Shown: positions 22,365 to 31,523, counted from the stretch's first letter. The stretch: DNA of 43,547 nucleotides from Burkholderiales bacterium (GCA_028868825.1 JAGWTU010000046.1:1-43547); one strand, 5' to 3'. Notes: a model not told the origin generated them from the sequence alone. A program made the numbers and translations.

Positions 22365-23339
22365 TCACTGTTTGGCGGCGACCGCCCCGGGCAATGCCGG
22401 GGTGATCAGATGCAGCGCGCCGGCCGCGCCGGCGACGAGCAGCGATGGCGCGCCATGCGCCGCGATCGCCGCGAGGTAGCCGGGGATGGCCTTGCCATGG
22501 TCGTAGGGCAGCCATTCGCCGCCGCGCAGCACGACCATCTGGCCGCCGAAACCGGCGCCGTAGACGGTGCCGTCGATGGCGGCCAGCGCGTAGATCGGCG
22601 CGTCGCTGCGGTTGGGCTGCACCTGCCAGCTGGCGCCGCCGTCGGCCGTGTGCAGCAGCACGCCGGCGACACCGGCGGACCAGCCTTCGCGGTCGCTCGC
22701 GAAGACGGTCGCGTAGGGATAGAAGTCGGCGGCCAGCTTGGGCTGCTTCTTCCAGGTCGCGCCGCCGTCGTCGGTGGCCAGATGCAGGCCGAACTCGCCG
22801 GTCACATGGCCATGCTGGGCGTCCAGAAATTGCACCGTCGTCAGGATCGCGTCCTCGCCGGCCTGCCGCGATGTCCAATGGGCACCGCGGTCGCTGCTCG
22901 AGAGGATGCGCGTGCGACCACCGACGACCCAGATGCGGCCTGCCGCATCGCAGGTCGTCGCCATCGGGTTGTCGGCGCCGGTGATCGGCCGCGATTGCCA
23001 GGTCCGTCCCTCGGCGTCGCCGAGCCAGATGCGGCGGTAGTAGTCGAGGCCGACGAAAGAGCCGTCGGCGCAATGCGTCAGCGCGACGATCGAATTCGCG
23101 ACCGGCAGCGCGCGGCGCTGCCAGGTCGCGCCCTGGTCGGCCGAGACGACGAGCGCGCCGCCGCTGGTCGCGGCGACCATCACGTGGCCGTTGCTGGCGG
23201 CCGACTGGAACATGTCGTAGCGGTGAACAGCGCGCGCACGCTCGACATCGACCGCCGTGAGGTCGGGCTTGCGCTGGCATCCGGCCAGGGCGGCGGCCAG
23301 AATCGCGCACGCCAGCCAGGCTATCGGTTTGCGGTTCAA
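22365..23339 (-). CDS. YCF48/BNR-repeat lipoprotein
   Basis: A 324-residue protein with a lipoprotein signal ending LAGC (residue 21). A beta-propeller follows, built of repeats with the S.D.G.TW pattern: SADQGATWQ, SSDRGAHWTS, TDDGGATWKK and TADGGASWQV. This is the YCF48/photosystem II assembly-like or BNR type. The start is TTG, supported by GAGGAG 9 nt upstream. It leads a six-gene transcript (with MMPL, DUF1302, DUF1329, dmpI and crotonase) and may be a scaffold for the transporter. A LysR-type promoter lies about 100 bp upstream. Confidence 0.82.
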   Translation of the reverse strand: MNRKPIAWLACAILAAALAGCQRKPDLTAVDVERARAVHRYDMFQSAASNGHVMVAATSGGALVVSADQGATWQRRALPVANSIVALTHCADGSFVGLDYYRRIWLGDAEGRTWQSRPITGADNPMATTCDAAGRIWVVGGRTRILSSSDRGAHWTSRQAGEDAILTTVQFLDAQHGHVTGEFGLHLATDDGGATWKKQPKLAADFYPYATVFASDREGWSAGVAGVLLHTADGGASWQVQPNRSDAPIYALAAIDGTVYGAGFGGQMVVLRGGEWLPYDHGKAIPGYLAAIAAHGAPSLLVAGAAGALHLITPALPGAVAAKQ

Positions 23340-23431
23340 GACTCGTCTCCTCGTTCATTCGTCAGTCGCCGGCGATTCGAGATCGCATGCGAACGAATGA
23401 GCTGTTGTGTCGTTATGCAATGACGATAAGG

Positions 23432-23488
23432 ACGCGTGTCGATACGGTCCAATACCTTTTATTGCCAGTCCCATACCCGGGCGGTATG
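23432..23488 (-). promoter_or_regulatory. LysR-type activated promoter of the envelope module
   Basis: ATACC-CGGGC-GGTAT (23473-23487) is a palindrome with the T-N11-A pattern. GTCCAATAC (23447-23455) follows at 17 nt, which on the transcribed strand gives a -35 box TTGGAC. TATCGT, 18 nt further, is a possible -10. The palindrome centre would lie near -63. The same blocks at the same distances occur at 33340-33380 beside the lysR gene. Confidence 0.7.
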
Positions 23489-23552
23489 TCGGTCCTCGTC
23501 GGGCATGCCTGCTCAACGCCTGGCACACAGGGTGCGGCCGGCGCAATGAAAT

Positions 23553-23589
23553 CGGAGGCGGCCGATGTCCACGACACCGGCCGCCTCCG
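23553..23589 (-). terminator. Hairpin terminator after the sulfatase gene
   Basis: CGGAGGCGGCC (23553-23563) pairs perfectly with GGCCGCCTCCG (23579-23589), an 11-bp stem with a 15-nt loop. It begins 14 nt after the sulfatase stop on the minus strand and is followed by ATTTCATT. It separates the meta-pathway transcript from the next promoter. Confidence 0.65.
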
Positions 23590-23603
23590 CTACCTGTCGA
23601 ACG

Positions 23604-25382
23604 CTATTTCGGCGCGGCGGCCGTCTGGCTCGCGGGCGGGTCGTAATAGGTCAGCGGATACTTCGACTCCTCTGCAGTGAGGTCGTCGTAGTAGTTGACG
23701 GCATTGCTGTAGCCCGGCCGATTCGACAGCCCAGGCGCATCGACCACGCCATTCTTCTTGACGTAGTTCTGGTACTCGGCGAGCAATTCCTTCATTTTTT
23801 CCGGATGCTCGTCGGCCAGATCATGCTGTTCCGTCCGGTCCTGGGCCAGGTTGTAGAGTTCCCACTGTCCCGAACCCCAGGGCCAGCTGGCGTAGACCAG
23901 CTTCCAGTCACCCTTGCGCAAAGCCTTGCGGCCACCGAGCTCCCAGCCGGTGACGTGATCGGCTCCGTGTATCGCCGCGGATCGGCCGGTCAGGAACGGC
24001 AGCATCGACTGGCCCTGCATCGGGGCGACTTCGCGTCCCTTGTAATGGCTGCCGGGAGACTGGGCGCCGGCCAATTCCAGCAAGGTCGGGGCGATGTCGG
24101 TGACATGCCCGAACTGCGGCACGATCCCGCCCTTGGCCGCGATCCCCGGGTGGACCGCAATGGCGGGAACGGAGATGCCGCCCTCGAACTCGAATGCCTT
24201 GTACATCTTGTACGGCGCCATGCCGACCTGGGCCCAGCCCGGCCCGTATTCGGCGAAGGAATCGGCCTTCCCGATGTTCTCGACCTTGTTGTTCCGGTGC
24301 ATACGGTTCCAGGGGCGGTCCTGGCCTTCGTCGAGGACCGAATTGCCGTCGGCGCCGTTGTCGGACATGAAGAAGATGAAGGTGTTGTCGTATTCGCCGA
24401 TGGCCTTGAGATGGTCGATCAGGCGGCCCAGGTGGAAGTCCATCGCATCGACCATGGCCGCGTAGACGGCCATGCGCTTGGACTCCTGCCGCTTCTGCTG
24501 CGCGGTCAGCTGATTCCATTTCGGCCACAGCGGATTGCCTCGGTACACGCCCGAGTCCTTGGGGATGATGCCGAGTTCCTTCATGCGGGCGAGGCGGCGC
24601 TCGCGTATCACTTCGTAGCCGACGTCGTACTGGCCCTCGTACTTCTTGATGTAGCTCTCGGGCGCCTGCAAGGGCCAATGCGGCGCGGTGAATGCGAGAT
24701 AGGCGAAGAAAGGTTTGCCGTCGCCCTTGTTCTGATCGATGTACTGGATGATCTTGCTCGCGTAGGCCTCGCTGGAGTAGAAGTCCTTAGGCAGATTGAC
24801 GGGCTTGCCGTTGTCGCGGTAGATCACGACCGGCTTCTTGTTGGCGTCGAAGGTGATGATCCCGGTCTGGTCGAAGTGGGAGGCTCCGCCCATCACCATC
24901 GCGTAGGATTGTTCGAAGCCTCGATGCGCAGGGCTGGTCTCCTCGCTGGTGCCCAGATGCCACTTCCCGGCCATATAGGTGTGGTAGCCGGCATCCTGCA
25001 GCAATTCAGGAAAGGCGACGACCCGGTTGTTGAGGAATCCCTCGTATCCGGGCGCGTCTTTCTGAATCGGCTGCACCAGCTCACCCATGGCGCCAAAGCC
25101 GCCGATGTGGTTGTCCACGCCCGACATCAGCATTGCGCGCGTCGGCGAGCAGAAGGGCGAGGCGTGAAAGCCGGTCATCCGAACGCCGGCCTTGGCGAGC
25201 TTGTCGAGATGGGGCGTGCTGATCTCGCCGCCGAAGGCACCCAGGTCCGAGTAGCCCAGGTCATCGGCGACGATGACCAGGATGTTGGGTCGACGCGCGG
25301 TTTCGGCGGCCTGCGAGGCCGGCGCAGCCAGGACGCAGGCTGCGCTCAGCAGCGCAGCGGCAATACGACGGAGCGGATGCAT
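23604..25382 (-). CDS. Periplasmic arylsulfatase
   Basis: A 592-residue type I sulfatase with a signal peptide (about 1-26, ending SQAA). The metal-binding NILVIVADDLG (33-43) leads. The sulfatase signature C78-S-P-T-R is the CxPxR motif whose Cys becomes formylglycine. KWHLG and MSDNGADGN are further active-site segments. It would hydrolyse aryl sulfate esters to phenols in the periplasm, which would feed the phenol hydroxylase. The Cys-type needs a maturation enzyme, not seen in this window. It lies 96 bp behind dmpG with its own AAGGAGA; co-transcription is probable. Confidence 0.9.
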   Translation of the reverse strand: MHPLRRIAAALLSAACVLAAPASQAAETARRPNILVIVADDLGYSDLGAFGGEISTPHLDKLAKAGVRMTGFHASPFCSPTRAMLMSGVDNHIGGFGAMGELVQPIQKDAPGYEGFLNNRVVAFPELLQDAGYHTYMAGKWHLGTSEETSPAHRGFEQSYAMVMGGASHFDQTGIITFDANKKPVVIYRDNGKPVNLPKDFYSSEAYASKIIQYIDQNKGDGKPFFAYLAFTAPHWPLQAPESYIKKYEGQYDVGYEVIRERRLARMKELGIIPKDSGVYRGNPLWPKWNQLTAQQKRQESKRMAVYAAMVDAMDFHLGRLIDHLKAIGEYDNTFIFFMSDNGADGNSVLDEGQDRPWNRMHRNNKVENIGKADSFAEYGPGWAQVGMAPYKMYKAFEFEGGISVPAIAVHPGIAAKGGIVPQFGHVTDIAPTLLELAGAQSPGSHYKGREVAPMQGQSMLPFLTGRSAAIHGADHVTGWELGGRKALRKGDWKLVYASWPWGSGQWELYNLAQDRTEQHDLADEHPEKMKELLAEYQNYVKKNGVVDAPGLSNRPGYSNAVNYYDDLTAEESKYPLTYYDPPASQTAAAPK

Positions 25383-25478
25383 ACCTACTCTCCTTGCGAC
25401 GAGCTTGGAACGGCTCGACGAGGCCCTGCGGACGAGGGCCTGCGCCGAGGCTGGATCAGGGTCGCGCCGCGCGCCGAT

Positions 25479-26534
25479 TCAGTCGACCGCAGCGGCGCCG
25501 GCAGCAGCACGTTCGCGGCGCTGGCGCGACATCGTCAGCGCCGTGTCCTCGATCATGTCTTCCTGGCCGCCGACCATGCCGCGCCGGCCGAGTTCGACGA
25601 GCAGCTCGCGCGCCGGAATGCCGTATTTCGCGCCGGCGCGCTTGGCGAACAGCAGGAAGCTGCCGTAGACGCCGGCATAGCCCAGCGTCAGCGCATCGCG
25701 GTCGATGCGGATCGGGAAATCCATGATCGGCACGACGAGGTCCTCTGCGACGTCCTGGATCTTCCAGACATCGACGCCGGTGGCGATGCCCATGCGGTCG
25801 CAGACGGCCACGAGGACTTCCATCGGCGTGTTGCCGGCGCCGGCGCCCAGGCCGGCCGACGCGGCGTCGATGCGGTTGGCGCCGCATTCGATCGCGGCGA
25901 TCGAATTGGCGATGCCCATCGCCAGGTTGTGATGGCCGTGGAAGCCGAGTTCGGTTTCCGGCTTCAGCGCGTCGCGCACGGCCGTCAGCCGCGCCTTGAC
26001 ATCGTCGGGCAGCATGTAGCCGGCCGAATCGGTGATGTAGATGCAGTTCGCGCCGTAGCTCTCCATCAGCAGCGCCTGCTTCACCAGGCCCTGCGGCGTG
26101 TTCATATGCGCCATCATCAGGAAGCCCACGGTGTCCATCTCGAGCTTGCGGGCGTACTGGATATGCTGTTCGCTGACGTCGGCCTCGGTGCAATGGGTGG
26201 CCACGCGTATCGTGTGCACGCCGAGTTCGCGCGCCATCTTCAAATGGTCGACGGTGCCGATGCCCGGCAGCAGCAGCGCGCTGACCTTCGCCTGCTTCAT
26301 CAGCGGGATCACGGCGCCGAGATATTCCTCGTCGGTATGCGCGGGGAAACCGTAGTTGACCGAACTGCCGCCGAGGCCGTCGCCATGGGTGACCTCGATC
26401 AGCGGCACGCCGGCGGCGTCGAGGCCGCAGGCGATCGAACGCATCTGCTCCAGCGTCATCAGATGGCGCTTGGGGTGCATGCCGTCGCGCAGCGTCATGT
26501 CGTGTACGGTGATCTTCCTGCCTTGCAGATTCAT
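25479..26534 (-). CDS. dmpG: 4-hydroxy-2-oxovalerate aldolase
   Basis: A 351-residue HMG-CoA-lyase-like TIM barrel. VHDMTLRDGMHPKRH (10-24) holds the catalytic Arg16 and metal-binding Asp17, and the His that acts as base. GFHGHHNLAMG is the second metal-binding segment. A C-terminal communication domain contacts DmpF. It splits 4-hydroxy-2-oxovalerate into pyruvate and acetaldehyde, which is channelled to DmpF. The gene directly follows dmpF by 16 bp, the usual pairing. Confidence 0.95.
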   Translation of the reverse strand: MNLQGRKITVHDMTLRDGMHPKRHLMTLEQMRSIACGLDAAGVPLIEVTHGDGLGGSSVNYGFPAHTDEEYLGAVIPLMKQAKVSALLLPGIGTVDHLKMARELGVHTIRVATHCTEADVSEQHIQYARKLEMDTVGFLMMAHMNTPQGLVKQALLMESYGANCIYITDSAGYMLPDDVKARLTAVRDALKPETELGFHGHHNLAMGIANSIAAIECGANRIDAASAGLGAGAGNTPMEVLVAVCDRMGIATGVDVWKIQDVAEDLVVPIMDFPIRIDRDALTLGYAGVYGSFLLFAKRAGAKYGIPARELLVELGRRGMVGGQEDMIEDTALTMSRQRRERAAAGAAAVD

Positions 26535-26550
26535 GAGCTTGCTCCTGGAT

Positions 26551-27471
26551 TCAGACGGTGGCCGCGGGTTCGAGCGTCAGCGTGCCGGCGAGGATCTCCT
26601 GCGCGAACATCTCGGCCGTGCGCGCGGCGGCGGCGGTCATGATGTCGAGGTTGCCGGCGTATTTGGGCAGATAGTCGCCCAGACCCTCGACCTCGAGAAA
26701 GACGCTGACGCGGCGGCCGTCGAACACCGGCCCGTTGACGAGCTTGTAGCCGGGGACGTATTTCTGCACCTCGGCGATCATCTCGTGGATCGATTGGGTG
26801 ATCGCCGCCTGGTCCGGATCGGTCTCGGTCAGGCAATGCACGGTGTCGCGCATGATCAGCGGCGGCTCGGCCGGGTTGATCACGATGATGGCCTTGCCCT
26901 TGCGGGCGCCGCCGACGCGCTCGACGGCGCCGGCCGTCGTGCGCGTGAATTCGTCGATGTTCTTGCGCGTGCCCGGCCCGACCGAGCGGCTGCTGACGGT
27001 GGCGACGATCTCGCCGTAGGCCACCGTCTGCACGCGGCTGACGGCGGCGACCATGGGGATCGTCGCCTGGCCGCCGCAGGTCACCATATTGACGTTCATC
27101 TCGCGCCGGCCGATATGCTGCTTGAGATTGACCGGCGGCACGCAATAGGGGCCGATGGCGGCCGGCGTGAGGTCGATCATCATCGCGCCCTCGGCATTGA
27201 CCTTGCGCGAATTCTCGGCATGGACATAGGCGCTGGTGGCGTCGAAGACGATCTGCACGCCGTCGGCTCGCATATGCGGCACGAGGCCGTCGACACCCTC
27301 GGCGGTGGTCTTGATGCCCATCTCGCGGGCCCGCTTGAGGCCGTCGGATTCGGGGTCGATGCCGACCATCCACACCGGCTCCAGCCAGGGGCTGCGCTGC
27401 AGCTTGGCCAGCAGGTCGGTGCCGATATTGCCGGGCCCGATGAGGGCGCATTTGATCTTCTTCTGGGTCAT
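26551..27471 (-). CDS. dmpF: Acetaldehyde dehydrogenase (acylating)
   Basis: A 306-residue enzyme. ALIGPGNIGTDL (9-20) is the NAD-binding turn. Catalytic Cys132 lies in MVTCGGQATIPMV, the position known for DmpF. It oxidises acetaldehyde or propionaldehyde to the acyl-CoA in a tight complex with the aldolase DmpG. The ATG at 27471 is preceded by GGAG and gives the family length; an open frame extends upstream without similarity. It sits between dmpD and dmpG. Confidence 0.95.
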   Translation of the reverse strand: MTQKKIKCALIGPGNIGTDLLAKLQRSPWLEPVWMVGIDPESDGLKRAREMGIKTTAEGVDGLVPHMRADGVQIVFDATSAYVHAENSRKVNAEGAMMIDLTPAAIGPYCVPPVNLKQHIGRREMNVNMVTCGGQATIPMVAAVSRVQTVAYGEIVATVSSRSVGPGTRKNIDEFTRTTAGAVERVGGARKGKAIIVINPAEPPLIMRDTVHCLTETDPDQAAITQSIHEMIAEVQKYVPGYKLVNGPVFDGRRVSVFLEVEGLGDYLPKYAGNLDIMTAAAARTAEMFAQEILAGTLTLEPAATV

Positions 27472-27517
27472 CGCGGGTTGCTCCACGGAAGTTTGAAACA
27501 GGTAGCGCAGGCGCCGT

Positions 27518-28378
27518 TCACGGACCATCGCCCTCGGCCAGGAAATCACCCACCAGCCGCGCGAAGCGCGACGCATGTTCGATCTGCGTCCAATGGCCGC
27601 AATGGCCGAACACATGCAGCTGGCTGTTGGCGATCCAGTCGGCCAGCGTCAGCGAGTTCTGCAAGGGGATGATCCGGTCCTCGCGGCCGTGGATGACCAG
27701 GGTCTCGTGCGGCAGCGCGCGGATGTCGGCCTCGCGGCTGGCCATCGCATCGACCCAGCGCTGGCGCGGCGCCGGGAACATGGCGGCGAATGATTCCTGG
27801 AATCCGGGCCGGATGCTGGCGCGGTAGCGCAATTCGGCGAGTTCGTCGGTGACGAGTGCGCGGTCGTGGGCGAAGAGGTCGATCAGCCCCTTCATCGCCT
27901 GCAGCGAAGGCTCGTAGCCCCACACGGCATCGAGCCCGGGCGTGATCGCGAAAGGTACGCCGACGCTGCCCATCAGCACGAGGCGGCGCACGCGAGCCGG
28001 CGCGCGGATCGCCAGCGCCAGCGCCAGCGCGCCGCCGAACGAATTGCCGATCAGGTCGACCTGGGGCTGCTTGAGCGCGTCGAGCAGGTCGATGGCCTGG
28101 CGCACCCAGGTGTCCATCGTGTAGTCGATGCCGGCGGGCCGGTCGGTATAGCCGAAGCCCACCATGTCGGGTGCGAGCACGCGGCGCGTGCGCGCGAGCT
28201 CGGGCATCACCAGCCGCCAATTGGCCCAGGCGCTGACGCCGGGCCCCGAGCCATGGATCAGCAGCACCGGCGGCTGCCCCGGCTGTCCCGGGTGCGGGGC
28301 GCCGAGGTCGTGGCAATTCGTCTGGAAGCCGCCCGTGCGCAGGCTGCGGGCGATTTCGGGGTTGGCGGTGGCGTTCAA
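27518..28378 (-). CDS. dmpD: 2-hydroxymuconate semialdehyde hydrolase
   Basis: A 286-residue alpha/beta hydrolase. LLIHGSGPGVSAWANWRLV gives the oxyanion region, the nucleophile Ser lies in GNSFGG, the Asp in HGREDRIIP and the His in FGHCGHWTQIEH. Together they match meta-cleavage product hydrolases of the DmpD/XylF type. It acts on the ring-cleavage products of methylcatechols that are ketones and cannot be oxidised by DmpC. A TTG at 28378, 13 bp after the dmpH stop, is taken as the start because it gives family length; no ribosome site supports it. Confidence 0.92.
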   Translation of the reverse strand: MNATANPEIARSLRTGGFQTNCHDLGAPHPGQPGQPPVLLIHGSGPGVSAWANWRLVMPELARTRRVLAPDMVGFGYTDRPAGIDYTMDTWVRQAIDLLDALKQPQVDLIGNSFGGALALALAIRAPARVRRLVLMGSVGVPFAITPGLDAVWGYEPSLQAMKGLIDLFAHDRALVTDELAELRYRASIRPGFQESFAAMFPAPRQRWVDAMASREADIRALPHETLVIHGREDRIIPLQNSLTLADWIANSQLHVFGHCGHWTQIEHASRFARLVGDFLAEGDGP

Positions 28379-28391
28379 GAGTCGCAGGCGC

Positions 28392-29180
28392 TCAGACGAA
28401 GCGCATCCCCACGCTGCCGAGGTCCTGGAAGCGCACGTTGATATGGTCGCCGGCGGCAACGGCGATGGCCTCGGTGACGCCGCCGGTCATGATGAAGCTG
28501 CCCGCAGGAATCTCCTGGCCGCGCCGGCCGAGGTGGTTGGCCATCATCGCGACGGCGGCGGCCGGATGCCCGAGCACGGCGGCGCCGGCGGCCATCGCGA
28601 CGATGCGGCCGTTCTTCTCCATCACCACGCCCAGCGTGCGCAGGTCCAGCGATTCGACATCGCGGGCGCGGCCGCCGACGACGAAGCGCGACGCCGAGGT
28701 GTTGTCGGCGATCACGCTCTTGAGGTCGAACTTGAAGTCGCGGTAGCGGCTGTCGATGATCTCCACCGCCGGCAGCACGAAATCGATCGCCGCCATCACC
28801 GCGCCGACATGGCAGCCGGGGCCGCGCAGCGGCGCCTTGGTGACGATGCAGATCTCGGCCTCGGCCTTCGGGTGGATCAGCTCGTCCATGCGGATGTCCG
28901 CGCCCTCGGCACGCGCCATGTAGTCGCTGACGAAGCCGAAGCATGGCGTGTCCACGCCCATCTGCTTCATCTTCGCGAACGAGGTCAGTCCGGCCTTCAG
29001 GCCGACGGTGCGGTGGCCGCGGGATTCCTTGCGGCGGCGGATCTCGTCCTGGATGTCGTAGGCGTCGGCCCAGTCCATCTGCGGATGGTCGTCGGTGATC
29101 TTGGTGACGTCGCGGGCCTCCAGTTCGGCGGCCTCGAGATGGGCGGCCAGCGCCTCGATGTCCTTGCGGTTCATTGCCAT
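28392..29180 (-). CDS. dmpH: 4-oxalocrotonate decarboxylase
   Basis: A 262-residue member of the hydratase/decarboxylase family. KAGLTSFAKMKQMGVDTPCFG, HPKAEAEICIV and ADNTSASRFVVGG fit DmpH better than DmpE. It decarboxylates 2-oxo-3-hexenedioate to 2-hydroxypenta-2,4-dienoate, usually in complex with the hydratase encoded beside it. GAGGA precedes the ATG at 29180; a second ATG two codons later is possible. It starts 22 bp after the dmpE stop. Confidence 0.9.
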   Translation of the reverse strand: MAMNRKDIEALAAHLEAAELEARDVTKITDDHPQMDWADAYDIQDEIRRRKESRGHRTVGLKAGLTSFAKMKQMGVDTPCFGFVSDYMARAEGADIRMDELIHPKAEAEICIVTKAPLRGPGCHVGAVMAAIDFVLPAVEIIDSRYRDFKFDLKSVIADNTSASRFVVGGRARDVESLDLRTLGVVMEKNGRIVAMAAGAAVLGHPAAAVAMMANHLGRRGQEIPAGSFIMTGGVTEAIAVAAGDHINVRFQDLGSVGMRFV

Positions 29181-29202
29181 GGTGTCGTCCTCGGCGGCGG
29201 TG

Positions 29203-29985
29203 TCAGATGAAGCGCACCGAGGTGCTGCCCAGCCCGCCGACGCTGGCGTGCAGGCTGTCGCCGGCGCGCACCGGCACGAGCGGCGATTGCGATCCCGAAA
29301 GGATGATGTCGCCCGCCTTCAGCGTGATGCCCAGCGCCCCCAGCGTGTTCGCCAGCCAGGCCACGGCATTCACCGGCGAACCCTGCACCGAGGCGCCGCA
29401 GGAGGTGCTGACGATCTCGCCGTTCTTCTCCAGCACCATGCCGGCCAGCGCGAGGTCGATGTCGCGCGGGCTGCGGCGCGTGCCGCCCAGCGTCAGCACG
29501 CCGCAGCTGGCGTTGTCGGCCACCGTGTCCTGGATCTTGATCTTCCAGTCCTTGATGCGCGAATCGACGATCTCGAAGCAGGGCATCACGCAATCGGTGG
29601 CGCGCAGCACGTCGGCCGCCGTGACGCCGGGGCCGACGAGGTCGCGCGCCAGGATGAACGCCACCTCGGCCTCGGCCTTGGGCGCGATCATCTTCGCCGT
29701 GTCCACCGGCTCGCCCTCGTTGAACACCATGCCCGAGAGCAGATGGCCGAAGTCGGGTTGGTTGACGCCGAGCATGTCCATCACGACCTGGCTGGTGACG
29801 CCGATCTTCTTGCCGACGACGATCTCGCCCGCGTCGATGCGGCGCTGGATCATGCGCAGCTGGATCTGGTAGGCGTCGGCGATCGTGATCTCGGGCTCGC
29901 GCTCGGTCAGCGGCGCCACCGGCTCGCGGCTGAGCAGCGATTGGTAGAGCTCGTCGCCGAGCTGTTGGATGCGCAGGCGGTTCAT
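29203..29985 (-). CDS. dmpE: 2-oxopent-4-enoate hydratase
   Basis: A 260-residue protein homologous to the next gene product but of hydratase type. VVGKKIGVTSQVVMDMLGV and IAPKAEAEVAFIL carry the conserved Lys and metal-binding acids, and VADNASCGVLTLGG follows. It adds water to 2-hydroxypenta-2,4-dienoate to give 4-hydroxy-2-oxovalerate for DmpG. The order E-H-D-F-G differs from the classical D-E-F-G-H order of Pseudomonas CF600. GGGGATC precedes the ATG at 29985. Confidence 0.92.
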   Translation of the reverse strand: MNRLRIQQLGDELYQSLLSREPVAPLTEREPEITIADAYQIQLRMIQRRIDAGEIVVGKKIGVTSQVVMDMLGVNQPDFGHLLSGMVFNEGEPVDTAKMIAPKAEAEVAFILARDLVGPGVTAADVLRATDCVMPCFEIVDSRIKDWKIKIQDTVADNASCGVLTLGGTRRSPRDIDLALAGMVLEKNGEIVSTSCGASVQGSPVNAVAWLANTLGALGITLKAGDIILSGSQSPLVPVRAGDSLHASVGGLGSTSVRFI

Positions 29986-30068
29986 GGGATCCCCGAAGGT
30001 GGATGGAGAGGCAGAGGCGATGACCGGCGAGGGCAGTGCTCGCCGGTGCACCGCCGCCGGGCCGGAAT

Positions 30069-31523
30069 TCAGATCTTGATCATCACGTTGCGCAGCTCGG
30101 TATAGAACTCGAGCGAATGGACGCCGCCCTCGCGCCCGATGCCCGAGGCGCCGGCGCCGCCAAATGCGGTGCGCAGGTCGCGCAGGAACCAGCTGTTGAT
30201 CCAGCACAGGCCGACCTCGATGGCCGCGGCCATGCGGTGCGCGGTGCCGAGGTCGCGCGTCCAGACCGTCGTCGCCAGCCCGTAATCGGTGGCGTTGGCC
30301 AGCCGCACGGCCTCTTCCTCGGTGTCGAAGGGCGCGATATGGCAGCAGGGGCCGAAGACCTCCTCGCGCACGACGCTCGAGGTCTCGGGCAGCCCGGTCC
30401 AGATCGTCGGCTGGACGAAATGACCCTGGGCATAGGCGCCGTGCATCGGCGGCTCGCCGCCGCCGGTGACGACGGTCGCACCCTCGGCGCGCGCCTTGGC
30501 GTAATACGACAGCACCTTGGCCTTGTGCTCGGCCGAGATCAGCGGGCCGAGGCCGACGCCGGGCTCGTCCGAGGGACCGATCTTCAACGCCTCGGCACGC
30601 GCCTTGAGCGCGGCGACGAAACGCTCGAAGATCGGCCGCTGCACGTAGACCCGTTCGGTGCCCAGGCAGACCTGGCCGCAATTCTCGAAGGCGCTGCGCG
30701 TGATGCCGGCCACCGCGGCGTCGAAATCGGCATCGGCGAAGACGATGCCGGCGTTCTTGCCGCCGAGCTCGAACGAGACTGGCCGCACGCCCTTCGCGGC
30801 GGCGGCCATGATGGCCTCGCCGGTGCGCGTCTCGCCGGTGAAGGTGATGCCGTCGACGCCGGGGTGGCGGGTCAGGAATTCGCCGGCCGAACCCGGGCCG
30901 AAGCCGTGCAGCACTTGGTACACGCCCTTGGGGATGCCGACCGAATTCATCACCTCGCCCAGCAGCGTCGCCGTCGCCGGTGTCTCCTCCGAGGGCTTGA
31001 CGATGACGGTGTTGCCGCAGGCCAGCGCCGGGCCGACCTTCCAGGTCATCAGCAGCAGCGGCAGGTTCCACGGGCAGACGACGGCGATCACGCCCAGCGG
31101 CGTGCGCATCGCGTAGCTGATGGCGGTGCCGCCGTCGGGCGTCGTCATCTGGAAGCTCTCGGTCGGCACGTTCTTGACGATGTCGGCGAAGATCTTGAAA
31201 TTCGCCGCGCCGCGCGGGATGTCGATATGCGAGGCCAGCGAGCGCGGCTTGCCGGTGTCGGCCAGTTCGGCGGCGAGGAAATCGTCGAAGCGGCGGTTGA
31301 TCTCGTCGGCCACCGCGTGCAGCAGCTCGGTGCGCTTGACGACGCTCATGCGCCCCCATTCGCCGCCCAGCGCGGCGCGCGCCGCCGCCACCGCCGCGTC
31401 GACCTCGGCGGCACCGGCCTCGTGTACCTGGCCGATGACCTGGTTGTTGATCGGGGCCCGGTTCTCGAAGGTCTTGCCGGTGGCGACGAATTCGCCGTTG
31501 ATGAAGTTCAGGAACTGTTTCAT
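30069..31523 (-). CDS. dmpC: 2-hydroxymuconic semialdehyde dehydrogenase
   Basis: A 484-residue aldehyde dehydrogenase. PWNLPLLLMTWKVGPALACG (151-170) is the cofactor region, ELGGKN carries the general base Glu252 and NCGQVCLGTE the nucleophile Cys286. It oxidises the ring-fission aldehyde to 2-hydroxymuconate with NAD. It stands between the HbpS-like gene and dmpE. The ATG at 31523 is used; there is no strong ribosome site, and a TTG three codons earlier is also possible. Confidence 0.94.
   Translation of the reverse strand: MKQFLNFINGEFVATGKTFENRAPINNQVIGQVHEAGAAEVDAAVAAARAALGGEWGRMSVVKRTELLHAVADEINRRFDDFLAAELADTGKPRSLASHIDIPRGAANFKIFADIVKNVPTESFQMTTPDGGTAISYAMRTPLGVIAVVCPWNLPLLLMTWKVGPALACGNTVIVKPSEETPATATLLGEVMNSVGIPKGVYQVLHGFGPGSAGEFLTRHPGVDGITFTGETRTGEAIMAAAAKGVRPVSFELGGKNAGIVFADADFDAAVAGITRSAFENCGQVCLGTERVYVQRPIFERFVAALKARAEALKIGPSDEPGVGLGPLISAEHKAKVLSYYAKARAEGATVVTGGGEPPMHGAYAQGHFVQPTIWTGLPETSSVVREEVFGPCCHIAPFDTEEEAVRLANATDYGLATTVWTRDLGTAHRMAAAIEVGLCWINSWFLRDLRTAFGGAGASGIGREGGVHSLEFYTELRNVMIKI

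Noticed and set aside
23565..26642. A 1025-codon plus-strand open frame opposite the sulfatase and dmpG
   Set aside because: It shows no domain similarity and lies opposite two clear genes on the other strand; it is a GC-driven shadow.
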